Part shown: one piece after another, positions 8,362 to 19,771 of the stretch | Position numbering within the stretch: position 1 is the stretch's first letter | Layout of the letters: the number at the start of each line of letters is the position of its first letter | Assembly: GCF_001006325.2 (NCBI RefSeq) | Contig: NZ_LBIA02000001.1 | Span: 2,357,501-2,421,500 of the forward strand | Length of the DNA stretch: 64,000 bases | Reading direction: 5' to 3' | Origin: Afipia massiliensis | GTDB lineage: Bacteria; Pseudomonadota; Alphaproteobacteria; Rhizobiales; Xanthobacteraceae | Program-made: the position numbers and the translations under genes | The notes under the pieces: model-generated | Database searches by the model: none | The model's input: the letters and a program-made list of their open reading frames with translations, nothing else | What the model was told of the DNA's origin: nothing

Positions 8362-8781
8362 TTAGTCCTGGCGCGGTTCGGGAGCGGTGCGCTTCCACTG
8401 CGCCAGATTGTCGGCGATCATGCGGGTCGACTTCATCGCGGTCTGGCCGAGCTGGGCATAACCGGCCAGTTCGCGCTGAATGCGCTGGCCTTCGTTGTGC
8501 ATCAGCGTGCGCAGTCCTTCCAACTCGGTGATCAGGTTTTCGATTTCCCCGAGCGACGCACCTGCGACGCGATGGATCAGCGTGTTGACGCTGCTGACCG
8601 CGGCTTCGGCGGACGTGTCTGCCGGTGCGTCGGTGGCTGGTGTTGCTGCTGTCGGGTTGCGGCGAAGATAGGCGACGTCCTTGCGGACGAAATCGCGAAT
8701 TCCGGCTTCAACATCGCTGACGGCGGCGAGGTTCTTGTCCTCATCACTGATTTCGGACTTTTCTGCCTGAATGGCGTTCAT
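8362..8781 (-). CDS. Helical hypothetical protein, phasin-like
   Basis: 139 residues from the ATG at 8781, which has AAGGA at good spacing; a longer frame exists but starts with unconvincing sequence. The C-terminal half (about 65-130) is an amphipathic helical stretch including SLGEIENLITELEGLRTLMH and resembles phasin or coiled-coil proteins. The middle is rich in Ala, Pro and Thr. I cannot assign a function: a granule-associated phasin or a cytoplasmic scaffold are both possible. Confidence 0.6.
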   Translation of the reverse strand: MNAIQAEKSEISDEDKNLAAVSDVEAGIRDFVRKDVAYLRRNPTAATPATDAPADTSAEAAVSSVNTLIHRVAGASLGEIENLITELEGLRTLMHNEGQRIQRELAGYAQLGQTAMKSTRMIADNLAQWKRTAPEPRQD

Positions 8782-8955
8782 CGGCTGTTCCTTGTTTCGC
8801 AGGTTGAGCGAGCGCGGAGGTCCCCCGCACGACGAATAGAGGTACATCAGTCCAGCCGATCGTGACCGAAACGCGGCAGGGATGCGGCGAAGACCGATTC
8901 ATACAGTGGACAAACCGGGAAAGGCCGGGATGGTAGCCATCCGGTTAAGCGGAAC

Positions 8956-9846
8956 CTACCAGCGGGTCTTGAAGCCCGCGCTCAGGCTGCGGTTGGCGAA
9001 CCCTTCGGACGTCTCGCTGACCGATCCCGTGACAGTGACGCCGCCGAACAGTTTCTGTTCAGCGCCGATCCGGCGCAGCCATTTGTCGTCGGCGGTCGAA
9101 TGGGTCTGGCCCGCGATGAAGCTGGTGCCGGTTTCAACGATGCCGAGCCGGGCGGACTGATCGACTTCATAAATCCGCGACGACGCGCCGAGGCCGAACA
9201 CCGGCACCAGCGTCTGTTGCGTGACATTGTAGCCGTTCTGAAGCGTAAGCGAGTATCGATCGCCGCCGAACGGCAGGGATTTGCTGAGTGACGTGGCGAG
9301 CTTGCTCTGTTCTTGCGCGGGATCTGTGCGCGCCTCGATGGCGGTCTTGTCCCAGATCGAGCCGAGACCGGGCGCGGTCATCGCGGCCCATGCGCTGCCC
9401 GACGATTGCGAAATCTGATTGTTGTGCGCGATTTTTTCCGCGAGGACTGCCGACGAGGTCAACGGCATCTGGGTCGTGACGTTCAGGTCGGCGCCGACGC
9501 GGGTGTCCCAGAATGGCGTGATCGGTTGCTTGATCGTGACCGCGGACGAGCCGTCCTCTTTGTCGTTGCGGCTCCATGACCAGGGGGCGTCCAATGCAGC
9601 AGCCGTCTTGCGATCGATCGCGGAAGGCGATTCATAAACCGATGTGGGATCGGTATTGAGGATGCTCCAGTCGATGTCCGCAGGCTCGATGAATTCCGGC
9701 GTGGCGGTCTCGGCGGCTTCAACCGCTTCAGGTGCATCGCCGTCTTCCGCTCGCGCGACATCGGCAACACAAAGGCCGCAGGCGAACGCCAGCGCGATCG
9801 TCGTCAAGCATCGTGATGGCGGGGAGAGCGGCATTCGCGGCGTCAT
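8956..9846 (-). CDS. Exported hypothetical protein, probably outer-membrane beta-strand rich
   Basis: 296 residues with a clear signal peptide (LTTIALAFACGLCVADVARA, cleavage after ARA). The mature protein has an acidic, Ala/Glu-rich segment, then alternating polar/hydrophobic strands such as RYSLTLQNGYNVTQQTL and SLSAGFKTRW, ending in an aromatic residue as outer-membrane barrels often do. No family is recognised. It is followed upstream by more than 200 bp without a gene. Confidence 0.6.
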   Translation of the reverse strand: MTPRMPLSPPSRCLTTIALAFACGLCVADVARAEDGDAPEAVEAAETATPEFIEPADIDWSILNTDPTSVYESPSAIDRKTAAALDAPWSWSRNDKEDGSSAVTIKQPITPFWDTRVGADLNVTTQMPLTSSAVLAEKIAHNNQISQSSGSAWAAMTAPGLGSIWDKTAIEARTDPAQEQSKLATSLSKSLPFGGDRYSLTLQNGYNVTQQTLVPVFGLGASSRIYEVDQSARLGIVETGTSFIAGQTHSTADDKWLRRIGAEQKLFGGVTVTGSVSETSEGFANRSLSAGFKTRW

Positions 9847-10027
9847 TGCATTGCGTCCGGCATTTTCGCGGGTCGTTATGGCTGATCGGGAGCCATCAAG
9901 TCATCAGGCAGGTTAATATCGTCTTTCGACGCCATCGCCGCCAGCCGCAGCGACGGTGTCTCAATCGTGTTTGTCGCAATTGTGACTCGGTGGGCTCAGG
10001 TGAATGAACCTTATGTGATGCTGCACA

Positions 10028-10056
10028 TAAAAAAACGGCCCCGCATCGGGGCCGCT
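10028..10056 (-). terminator. Terminator of the NTF2-like gene
   Basis: The stem CGGCCCCG/CGGGGCCG (10036-10043 with 10047-10054) is followed on the minus strand by a run of seven T, a classic intrinsic terminator for the gene at 10086-10517. Confidence 0.85.
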
Positions 10057-10085
10057 TGCGTTCGCCGAAGGATGCCGGGATTTGA

Positions 10086-10517
10086 TTACGCGATTTTCGG
10101 CAGATGAATCTGACGGCCCAGCGCCTGCTCGACCAGATCGAACGTGTCGATGATGGCGCGAAGGTTGGTCAGTCGACCGGCCTTGAACGTCGCGAAGATG
10201 GCGATCCGGACGCTGATCGGATTGCCCGAGGCGGCCGGCGTTAGCGAATAACGCATCAGCGACGCTGCCGAATCCTCGCCCAGCATGATCGATTCCCGGT
10301 CGAAACGATGAAGGCTGACGATGTCGGAGATTTCGCGAACGACATCGATCACGGCGCGCTTGCCGTGGCGGGGGCCAAGAAAGGCGAACATGTCGATCGG
10401 GCCGTAGATCGCCCAATCGACGTTCTCGTCGAGGATCGATTCGAGGTGATCGGTCTGACGCTCGTTCAGCGCACGATGAAACGCGCGAGAAAAACGCCAG
10501 AGGCTGTGCTCTGTCAT
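10086..10517 (-). CDS. SnoaL/NTF2-like protein, paralogue A
   Basis: 143 residues from ATG 10517, chosen over the upstream GTG (10538) because AGGA lies 8 nt before it. The cone-shaped NTF2-like fold is suggested by the sequence order helix-ILDENVDWAIYGPI-strands and by the end IIDTFDLVEQALGR. That ending closely matches FDTFDLVQQLLGR in the gene at 12465-12920, so the two are paralogues. NTF2-like proteins bind small hydrophobic ligands or act as isomerases or hydrolases; the substrate is unknown. Confidence 0.75.
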   Translation of the reverse strand: MTEHSLWRFSRAFHRALNERQTDHLESILDENVDWAIYGPIDMFAFLGPRHGKRAVIDVVREISDIVSLHRFDRESIMLGEDSAASLMRYSLTPAASGNPISVRIAIFATFKAGRLTNLRAIIDTFDLVEQALGRQIHLPKIA

Positions 10518-10755
10518 TTTGAGGTCCTGAAATGTCACTTAACCAAGCAGCAAACGGCCCATGTGGCGTCGCCGATGACGCCGGGCCAGGATGCTGGAAT
10601 TCCAATTGATGACATCGGAAGTATCAAATTTAGCCCGGATGACAACGCACGATATTGCATTGCACAAATGTGCGAAACGCGGGTTAGGCGCTCAAAGTTC
10701 AATCAGAACGTGCGGTGGCACAAAACGGCAGCAGCTCTGAAGGGGCTGAAACGCG

Positions 10756-11004
10756 TCAGGCGTCGCTTTCCATGCGGATGCGGGCGCGTGCGGCGGTATA
10801 AGCGGCCCAGATGGCGCCGATCAGCCCGCCGAGAACGGCGCCGATGGGCGCGAAGGTGAAGAACACCAGCATCGCGCTGTAGCCTTCGAAATCCGTGGTC
10901 TGAAAAATGCTGACCCATGCGATTCCCGCCAGGATGCCCAGCGCGACTCCCAGAACGAGGCCGACGACGGTCCCCAGAGCTGCCAAAACGATTGTCTTCA
11001 TCAT
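10756..11004 (-). CDS. Small inner-membrane protein with two glycine-rich helices
   Basis: 82 residues from the tandem ATG codons at 11004/11001, preceded by GAGGG. It has two hydrophobic helices rich in Gly and Ala (about 5-32 and 45-68) and a basic tail ending RARIRMESDA. The frame is open upstream, but that part does not look like protein. No family recognised. It is divergent from the serine hydrolase at 11156. Confidence 0.65.
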   Translation of the reverse strand: MMKTIVLAALGTVVGLVLGVALGILAGIAWVSIFQTTDFEGYSAMLVFFTFAPIGAVLGGLIGAIWAAYTAARARIRMESDA

Positions 11005-11155
11005 GTCCCTCGTGATCCGGGTTGCGTCCCGGACACCGGTTCGTCGGGCGGCAAGGCCGACAGGTTCATGGCCGGGAGCGGCTTGAACGCGATACGGTCC
11101 CGCGCCATCCTCGAAGTCATAAGTTGACCAAGCGCTTTTCAGGAACGAATCGCCG

Positions 11156-12445
11156 ATGACATGGTCATCCGCTCTCAATCGGCTGCGCGCGGCGGCATGT
11201 GTCTGCGTCCTGCTTGTGGCCGGAGCGGCGAAGGCGGAGGTGTCCGGCACACCCGCTGCCAAGACGTGCGGGCCGTCGTTCTCCCATTCAGGACCGGATG
11301 CGGAGGCCTATGGCGCGGTCCGGAATTACCCGCTCGGCACCATCGCCGACCGGCGGCGTCAGGACTACATGGTCGCGACGTTCAGCAATTTCGACAAGCT
11401 GCTACCTGCTCACGCTGTGGCGCCGCCGGCTGCGCCATCGCCGCTGGCGCGCGATTGCGACCGCGCCGCCTGGCATTATGACTTCGACGGCGAGCGCCGC
11501 ACCCTCGACCAGTATCTGGCGCGGCATCCCACGACGGGACTACTGATTGCGCGCGACCAGACCATCCTGTTCGAGCGCTATCAGTACGGACGCCGCGACA
11601 CCGATCGTCTGCTCTCCAACTCGATGGTGAAAACCATGGTCGCGATGCTGGTCGGCATCGCCATCAAGGAGGGCAAGATCCGCTCGATCGAGGATCTGGC
11701 GCAGGACTACGTGCCGGAGATGAAAGGCAGCGCCTACGGCCAGACGTCGCTGCGGGCGCTGCTCACCATGAGCGCGGGTATTGAGTTTTCCGAACGATAC
11801 GACGGCACCGACGACGCCATGAAGTTCGCCATGGATCTGCGCCGCTCCGATTTGCCGAGCGCCGCCATCCTCCTGCGGCGCTACAACAACCGGCCGGTGC
11901 CGCCTGAAACGAAATTCGCCTACACCGGATCGCAGACCGAAACCCTCGGCCTTGTGCTGATGGCCGCGACCGGCAAGCGCCTGTCGGATTATCTGTCCGA
12001 GAAAATCTGGAAGCCGATGGGCGCGGAGGACGAAGCAAGCTGGACCGTCGACGGCCACAATCAGGAACTGGCCTATTGCTGTCTCGCTGCACGGCTGCGG
12101 GATTACGCACGCTTCGGCCTTCTGCTCGCGCGGGACGGCGGCGGAATCATTCCGGAAGCATGGGTGATCGAGGCGACCACCGCGCCCGAAGGATCATTTC
12201 GTTCGCCGCGCGTGGCGACGCCGTTCTACGGCTACGGCTACCAGACCTGGATCATGCCGGCGAAGCGCCGCATGTTCGCGATGCTGGGGATCAACGGGCA
12301 GGCCATCTTTGTCGATCCCGCCTCGAAGCTCGTGCTGGTGCATACCGCTGTGCGCGTGAAGCCGAACAGGGATCCCGCAGCGCGCGAATTGACCGCGCTG
12401 TGGTTCGGGCTGGTGCGTGAGCTCGGTGTATCGGCGGCGCGTTAG
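11156..12445 (+). CDS. Exported serine hydrolase, beta-lactamase class C/penicillin-binding-protein fold
   Basis: 429 residues with a signal peptide (LRAAACVCVLLVAGAAKAE). The catalytic SxxK motif is SMVK in SNSMVKTMVAMLVGIAIKEG (about 160), and LRALLTMSAGIEFSE and the YTGSQTE segment match the class C/DUF6 esterase pattern. The C-terminal strand lacks a canonical KTG. Such enzymes are peptidases or esterases rather than antibiotic-inactivating enzymes in most cases. It lies between the two NTF2-like genes. Confidence 0.85.
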   Translation: MTWSSALNRLRAAACVCVLLVAGAAKAEVSGTPAAKTCGPSFSHSGPDAEAYGAVRNYPLGTIADRRRQDYMVATFSNFDKLLPAHAVAPPAAPSPLARDCDRAAWHYDFDGERRTLDQYLARHPTTGLLIARDQTILFERYQYGRRDTDRLLSNSMVKTMVAMLVGIAIKEGKIRSIEDLAQDYVPEMKGSAYGQTSLRALLTMSAGIEFSERYDGTDDAMKFAMDLRRSDLPSAAILLRRYNNRPVPPETKFAYTGSQTETLGLVLMAATGKRLSDYLSEKIWKPMGAEDEASWTVDGHNQELAYCCLAARLRDYARFGLLLARDGGGIIPEAWVIEATTAPEGSFRSPRVATPFYGYGYQTWIMPAKRRMFAMLGINGQAIFVDPASKLVLVHTAVRVKPNRDPAARELTALWFGLVRELGVSAAR

Positions 12446-12464
12446 TTCTGGCGGACCATCGTGG

Positions 12465-12920
12465 CTATTGCCGCATCGCGTTCTTCAGGCGGGCCGCGAA
12501 TTCGCCGGTCAGATCACGCCCGAGCAATTGCTGCACCAGATCGAAGGTATCGAACAGCGAGCGGTGCTCCAGGATGCGGCCGTTACGCAGGGTGAAGAAT
12601 TCCCCGACATTCAGCGTGATGACGCGCTGGTCGCTGCGCTTGGTCAGGGTCGCCTGCACGAATGTTGCGGCCTGCGTTTCATCTGCGACCACAAAATCGA
12701 TCGTATGGCGCCGGTCGGAATAGCGCTCATGCTGGATCTGGATCGCCTTCGCGATCCACGCCTTGCTCTGCTGGAGGCCGAGATGCGGAAATATTTCAAC
12801 GGGGGCATAGGTGACTGAAACAAAAGCATCGTCGCAGCACTGCTCCATGCGCGCGACGTCACCGGAATAATAGGAGTCGATAAAAGTCCGCACACATTTT
12901 TCGGACTGTTGATTGTTCAT
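12465..12920 (-). CDS. SnoaL/NTF2-like protein, paralogue B
   Basis: 151 residues from ATG 12920 with GGGGAG in front. The frame extends upstream but without family resemblance. The order FIDSYYSGDVARMEQCCDD, strands, GEFFTLRNGRILEHRS and FDTFDLVQQLLGR is typical of the NTF2-like group. It is convergent with the serine hydrolase and paralogous to 10086-10517, so the hydrolase is bracketed by two related genes on the opposite strand. Confidence 0.78.
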   Translation of the reverse strand: MNNQQSEKCVRTFIDSYYSGDVARMEQCCDDAFVSVTYAPVEIFPHLGLQQSKAWIAKAIQIQHERYSDRRHTIDFVVADETQAATFVQATLTKRSDQRVITLNVGEFFTLRNGRILEHRSLFDTFDLVQQLLGRDLTGEFAARLKNAMRQ

Positions 12921-13071
12921 TGCGTCGTCTCCCCCGTCTGGCGGTTCCGTAGGTGGGAACCGATTGAGGATCAAGCCGCATGCGGTGCGAGGTTTAACGA
13001 AGTCTATCCAATGTGTCGATGATTGTTCATGCATGTCCCAACGACGGAGAGCGACGTCGGCGACGAAAATT

Positions 13072-13752
13072 TCACCGGTAGTTAATGCTCCATTGCACGA
13101 TTTGCGGACGCACGCGGCGCAACACCAGATTTGTCGACGCGATCAGCACGTCGCCCGTCACCGATGCGAAGCGGGGCGGTAACGGATTAGCGATACCGGG
13201 TTCGAACCTGATTTTCAGGGTGCAGTCACCCGGCAGATCGACGAACGGACTGTTGAGCTTCGAGGCCTCGCCGCCACCGACGCCACCGAAGCCGGTGACG
13301 CTGAAGCCGCCACCGTTGAGCTTTTCGAGATCCTTCAGCGTCAGGCCGTTCCGCACGCTGCCGGGGCCGGTCCAGGTGGAAGGCGCCTCGACGGTGATGG
13401 ACAACGGCTTGGAGCGGGCCTTGCTGTCCTTCCAGAAGACAACGAGGCGCCGGGTCGGATCGCCGTCGAAAAGCACGGTGGCCTTGGTCAGCACGTTGTT
13501 GGTCACGTCGACGTCCTTGAAGGCGACATTCTTGACGCCGAACGCCGCCACCAGCTTGTCGTGCGTGGTGTCTTTCGCAAACGGCCCTTCGCAGGCCAGC
13601 GACGGAGCCTTCGGCGCGTCCTTCAGATTGTTGAGCGAGGTATCCTGCGCCATCGGCTCGGCAGGCTTGGTCGCCTTCTTCGCGGCATCAGCACCGGTCA
13701 ACGCGAAAGCGCAGATCAGCACGGCTCCGAATAGGGATTTCATAGCCGTCAT
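13072..13752 (-). CDS. Exported hypothetical protein
   Basis: 226 residues. The signal peptide is LFGAVLICAFALTGADA. The mature part begins with a Lys/Pro-rich linker and then a globular domain with LACEGPFAKDTTHDKLVAAFG, resembling periplasmic proteins of unknown function that are common in Nitrobacteraceae. A single cysteine pair (in LACEG and DCTLK) could form a disulfide. No family assigned. A second in-frame ATG (13743) is an alternative start. Confidence 0.7.
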   Translation of the reverse strand: MTAMKSLFGAVLICAFALTGADAAKKATKPAEPMAQDTSLNNLKDAPKAPSLACEGPFAKDTTHDKLVAAFGVKNVAFKDVDVTNNVLTKATVLFDGDPTRRLVVFWKDSKARSKPLSITVEAPSTWTGPGSVRNGLTLKDLEKLNGGGFSVTGFGGVGGGEASKLNSPFVDLPGDCTLKIRFEPGIANPLPPRFASVTGDVLIASTNLVLRRVRPQIVQWSINYR

Positions 13753-13871
13753 TGTCTTGTCCGTGGTGTGTCGCCTGAGCCAGTGGCGCTACCATACTAC
13801 ATCATACAGTAAGGTTGCGGGGAACGGTTGTCCGCAAGGCGCATTGTCTTCCCAATACACTGGAGGACTGC

Positions 13872-14051
13872 ATGACCAAAACGATCCCGCCCGTCCCGGA
13901 AGACAACCGCAGCGACAAGGGCCCCGGCAGCGCGCCGAAGGTGACGACTGACGACACCAAGGGGCATCGTGACGATGAAAAGCAGAACATCGATGAGCAG
14001 GGCGACCACGGAAACATGAAGCAGAACACCAGCAACCGCAGGTCCGGTTGA
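13872..14051 (+). CDS. Small hydrophilic protein of unknown function
   Basis: 59 residues, strongly charged and polar (MTKTIPPVPEDNRSDKG at the start, many Asp, Lys, Asn and Gln), with no hydrophobic core, so probably disordered. GGAGGA lies at ideal distance before the ATG, which supports real translation. No homologue recognised; a stress-related hydrophilin-like role is only a guess. Confidence 0.6.
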   Translation: MTKTIPPVPEDNRSDKGPGSAPKVTTDDTKGHRDDEKQNIDEQGDHGNMKQNTSNRRSG

Positions 14052-14128
14052 CGGGAAGCTGTCATGCCCCGCTCTTGTCAGTGCCCGTCCGCATGGACGG
14101 CAAGCGAATGGCATCCTAAAGTTCCCTC

Positions 14129-15100
14129 ATGAAAGCTATTGCGATCCTGACCAGCGGCGGCGATGCCCCCGGAATGAACGCCGCGATCCGCGCGGTCACG
14201 CGTAGCGCGCTCAATCGCGATATCGCGGTGTTCGGCGTACGCGAAGGCTGGCAGGGGCTGATCGATGACCGGATGACCCGGCTCAATGCGCGCGACGTCG
14301 GCGGCATCATCCAGATCGGCGGGACGTTTCTCGGCAGCGCGCGTTCGAAGGAATTTCGCGAGGAAAGCGGCCGCTCGAAGGCGCTGCGCAATCTGGCGAC
14401 GCGCGGCATCGACGCGCTGGTGGTGATCGGCGGCAACGGATCGCAGACCGGCTCCGCCGCGCTGCATGGTCTGGGCTTTCCCGTCGTCGGGGTCGCTTCG
14501 ACCATCGACAACGATCTCTTCGGCACCGACGTCACCATCGGTTGCGATACCGCGATCAACGTGACGCTTGAAGCCATCGACAATCTGCGCACCACGGGCT
14601 CATCGCACACGCGCGCGTTTCTGGTCGAGACCATGGGGCGCAACTGCGGCTATCTCGCCATGATGGCTGGTCTTGCCGGAGGCGCGGAGGTCATTTCAAC
14701 GCCCGAGCTGGAAGTGTCGGCTTTTGAAATCGCCGAGCGGCTGCGCGCGGCCTATGACCGCGGCAAGACCCATGCGATCGTGGTGATCGCCGAAGGCGTC
14801 AAGGAGAATGTTGCGCGTATCCTGGCTCACTTCGAGAAGGATCGGGATATGGTCGGGTTCGAATTGCGCGCCACCGTGCTCGGCCATGTGGTGCGCGGTG
14901 CGCCGCCCACGGCCTTCGACCGGCTGCTCGCGACACGGCTGGGTGTTGCCGCGCTCACGTCGCTGGCGGAAGGCGTGTCGGGAGTTCTGGTCGGCGAGCA
15001 GCGCGGCGAAATTACCCGCACGCCGCTGGCCGAGATTGCGGGACGCACCAAACCGATTTCCACCAGTCTCATCGACCTCGCGCGCGTGTTGGCGCAGTAG
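14129..15100 (+). CDS. pfkA: 6-phosphofructokinase
   Basis: 323 residues, normal for bacterial PfkA. It phosphorylates fructose 6-phosphate in glycolysis. Visible motifs: the nucleotide-binding TSGGDAPGMNAAIRA, GGNGSQTGSAAL (family usually GGDGS), the catalytic STIDND with the general base Asp, and the substrate loop VETMGRNCGYLA. The Asn in GGNGS and Gly nearby fit ATP rather than pyrophosphate use, but this is not certain. A small hairpin (14088-14102) precedes the start. Confidence 0.93.
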   Translation: MKAIAILTSGGDAPGMNAAIRAVTRSALNRDIAVFGVREGWQGLIDDRMTRLNARDVGGIIQIGGTFLGSARSKEFREESGRSKALRNLATRGIDALVVIGGNGSQTGSAALHGLGFPVVGVASTIDNDLFGTDVTIGCDTAINVTLEAIDNLRTTGSSHTRAFLVETMGRNCGYLAMMAGLAGGAEVISTPELEVSAFEIAERLRAAYDRGKTHAIVVIAEGVKENVARILAHFEKDRDMVGFELRATVLGHVVRGAPPTAFDRLLATRLGVAALTSLAEGVSGVLVGEQRGEITRTPLAEIAGRTKPISTSLIDLARVLAQ

Positions 15101-15145
15101 ATGCTCGCAGCATACCGCGCGGCGTTGTGACGAGGATAATTTGCG

Positions 15146-15508
15146 TCAGTAGACTTTCGCGCCGGGCGCGACGATGTCGCGGCCGGTGTCATCTTTGCGC
15201 GGCGACAGCAGGATGACTTTTCCATCGGCGTTCGGTGCGCCGAGGATCAGCACTTCGGACATGAAGCCCGCGATGTTCCGCGGCGAAAAATTGCAGACGC
15301 ACACCACCAGCGAGCCGACAAGCTGCTCGGCCGCGTAGTTGGTGATCTGTGCGCTCGACCATTTCTCGCCGAATTCGCCGAGATCGACCCGCACCTTCCA
15401 CGACGGATTGCGGGCTTTCGGAAACGGCTGAACTTCAAGAACGCGTCCGACGCGGAGGTCGACCTTGGCGAAGTCGTCATAGGTGATGGGGGAGGAGGTC
15501 ACATTCAT
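15146..15508 (-). CDS. csaA: CsaA-type tRNA-binding (EMAP II/OB-fold) protein
   Basis: 120 residues forming a single OB fold. DFAKVDLRVGRVLEV, the central NFSPRNIAGFMSEVLILGA and the end are typical of CsaA. CsaA has been linked to protein export and chaperone activity in Bacillus; in alphaproteobacteria its role is not established. It is convergent with pfkA. Confidence 0.9.
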   Translation of the reverse strand: MNVTSSPITYDDFAKVDLRVGRVLEVQPFPKARNPSWKVRVDLGEFGEKWSSAQITNYAAEQLVGSLVVCVCNFSPRNIAGFMSEVLILGAPNADGKVILLSPRKDDTGRDIVAPGAKVY

Positions 15509-15883
15509 CGATTGCGTTCGTGCACTGAGCGTGATGCATCACTATCTTCAACGCGACAGAGGGAACACCCGGTCTCGCTACAACATCTTGTTGTCTAGAG
15601 GAGAGAATTCACACGAGCAAGTTGTCTTGTCTGTTCGCGACGTCATCGATGTTCGGGATGGACAGGATTTCTTCCGGTGCTAGTATATTTTCAGCTCCCG
15701 ACGGGACGAAGGACTGCTGTCCTTACGCAGCGACAGCATGATCACTTCAACGACGTCCAGTCCGGCGCACCGAGGTTTCTCGGAGAGCCCGCGATGACGC
15801 GGTGCGAACTGAAGAAGTAAATCAAGAACGTGGCGACGAACGTCGGCGGCGTAATTTGTGATGTGTGGTCGCGACGGCGACGA
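15509..15883. other. 375-bp intergenic region, no gene seen
   Basis: Open frames here are short, lack ribosome-binding sites and do not resemble proteins. A GAGGAGAGAATTC stretch at about 15597 is not followed by a usable start. I see no tRNA or strong terminator. It could hold the promoters of csaA or a degraded gene. Confidence 0.5.
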
Positions 15884-16249
15884 TCAGCCCTTGGCTTTCC
15901 TGGTCGCCTTTTTAGCCTCCTTCTTGGAGGCTTTTTTCGCGGTCTTTTTTGCCGGTTTAGCGGATGCGACGGCCTTCTTGGCGGCAGCGGCATCGATTGC
16001 CTGCCGAACCGACCGGGCATAGCTGTAGGCGGCGTTGTCGGCGGACATCTGCAGGCGCTTCACCGTCGCCGTGCCGATCTCGAGAATGTCTTTCGCAAGC
16101 TGCCGCTGACGCTGCTTGCTCTCGGCATCCTTCGCCTTGGCGGCGAGGGCGATGGCGCGGTCCCGCCGCTTCTTCACGGCAGCCGTCAGAGCCTTGTTCT
16201 GCTGCTTTGCAAGCTGCCGGATGAGCGCATCGAGATCGGCGTCGGCCAT
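15884..16249 (-). CDS. Histone H1-like basic protein
   Basis: 121 residues. Residues 1-80 are helical and polar (MADADLDALIRQLAKQQNKA). The last 40 residues are a Lys/Ala-rich tail built on KKxxKKA repeats, as in bacterial histone H1-like or other nucleic-acid-binding proteins. DNA or RNA binding is likely from composition, but the family is not recognised with certainty. It is on the same strand as uvrB and its small partner gene. Confidence 0.65.
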   Translation of the reverse strand: MADADLDALIRQLAKQQNKALTAAVKKRRDRAIALAAKAKDAESKQRQRQLAKDILEIGTATVKRLQMSADNAAYSYARSVRQAIDAAAAKKAVASAKPAKKTAKKASKKEAKKATRKAKG

Positions 16250-16379
16250 TTATTCAATCCCCCAGGTGACGTGCAGAAATTCTGCTGATGACCTAGCAGG
16301 TGGCGAGGGGATTTTGCAATCGACGGCGCAGATGGAAACCAAGCATTTGAGCTTGTCTGAAACACAGAAGCAGGATCTC

Positions 16380-16522
16380 TCATCGGAGGACTGAGGCGAC
16401 TAAGTGGGCGATGGTGTCGATAAACCTTATAAGAAGTGAAATTGCCATCATAACCAAGATGAAAACTGCGAGCCGCTTGGGCCAGCGACGCGGTTTCCAG
16501 TGAGAAGCTGGCTGGCTCTGGC

Positions 16523-16538
<16 letters not shown>
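16380..16538 (-). CDS. 52-residue single-pass membrane protein overlapping uvrB
   Basis: It reads [20 protein letters not shown], then a hydrophobic helix [18 protein letters not shown] (about 22-39) and a C-terminal amphipathic stretch ending LVASVLR. The ATG at 16538 lies inside the last codons of uvrB (overlap 16 bp) with GGGGG in front, so translation may be coupled to uvrB. The basic patch before the helix predicts an N-in topology. No homologue recognised. Confidence 0.6.
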
Positions 16539-19453
<2,915 letters not shown>

Positions 19454-19511
19454 GGGCGGAATATGGGGCGCGAAGTGCGGAGAGAAAAGGGCATTTTCTT
19501 CGCCGCTTTCA

Positions 19512-19677
19512 AGTGGAGTGGATTTGACATTCGCGGCCGACCCGGCCGCACGTTCGCATCGCGAATGTCAAATCCAAAACTCCACTAAAAGCTTATAATT
19601 GCTAGTGGTCCTTCGATTCTTGCATTCGCAAGTTTGCCTATCGAAACGTGATGCGAATGTTAGAATCGGACCACTAG
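19512..19677 (-). repeat. Twin-hairpin element, copy 3 (inverted)
   Basis: Hairpin 2 occupies 19512-19586: outer stem 19512-19518/19580-19586, inner stem 19519-19534/19561-19576 (16 bp), AAA bulge 19577-19579. Hairpin 1 occupies 19602-19677: outer stem 10 bp, a TTC bulge at 19612-19614, inner stem 19615-19630/19652-19667 with two mismatches. The hairpin 2 side faces the uvrB start, 58 bp away. The element lies between the divergent uvrB and alkyl sulfatase genes. Confidence 0.9.
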
Positions 19678-19771
19678 CGAAGTTTGCGATGAAATTGACG
19701 CGTTTCCCCTGATAGGCTGAAGCCAACGCGTGGCGCATGCCGAGGACCACGCGGCAGTCCGGGAGTGTCCC

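Noticed and set aside
15483-15683. A 66-codon ORF next to csaA
   Set aside because: No RBS, overlaps the csaA start on the other strand, and no protein-like pattern.
19454-19510. LexA (SOS) box upstream of uvrB
   Set aside because: Neither GAAC-N7-GAAC nor GTTC-N7-GTTC is found between uvrB and the twin-hairpin.
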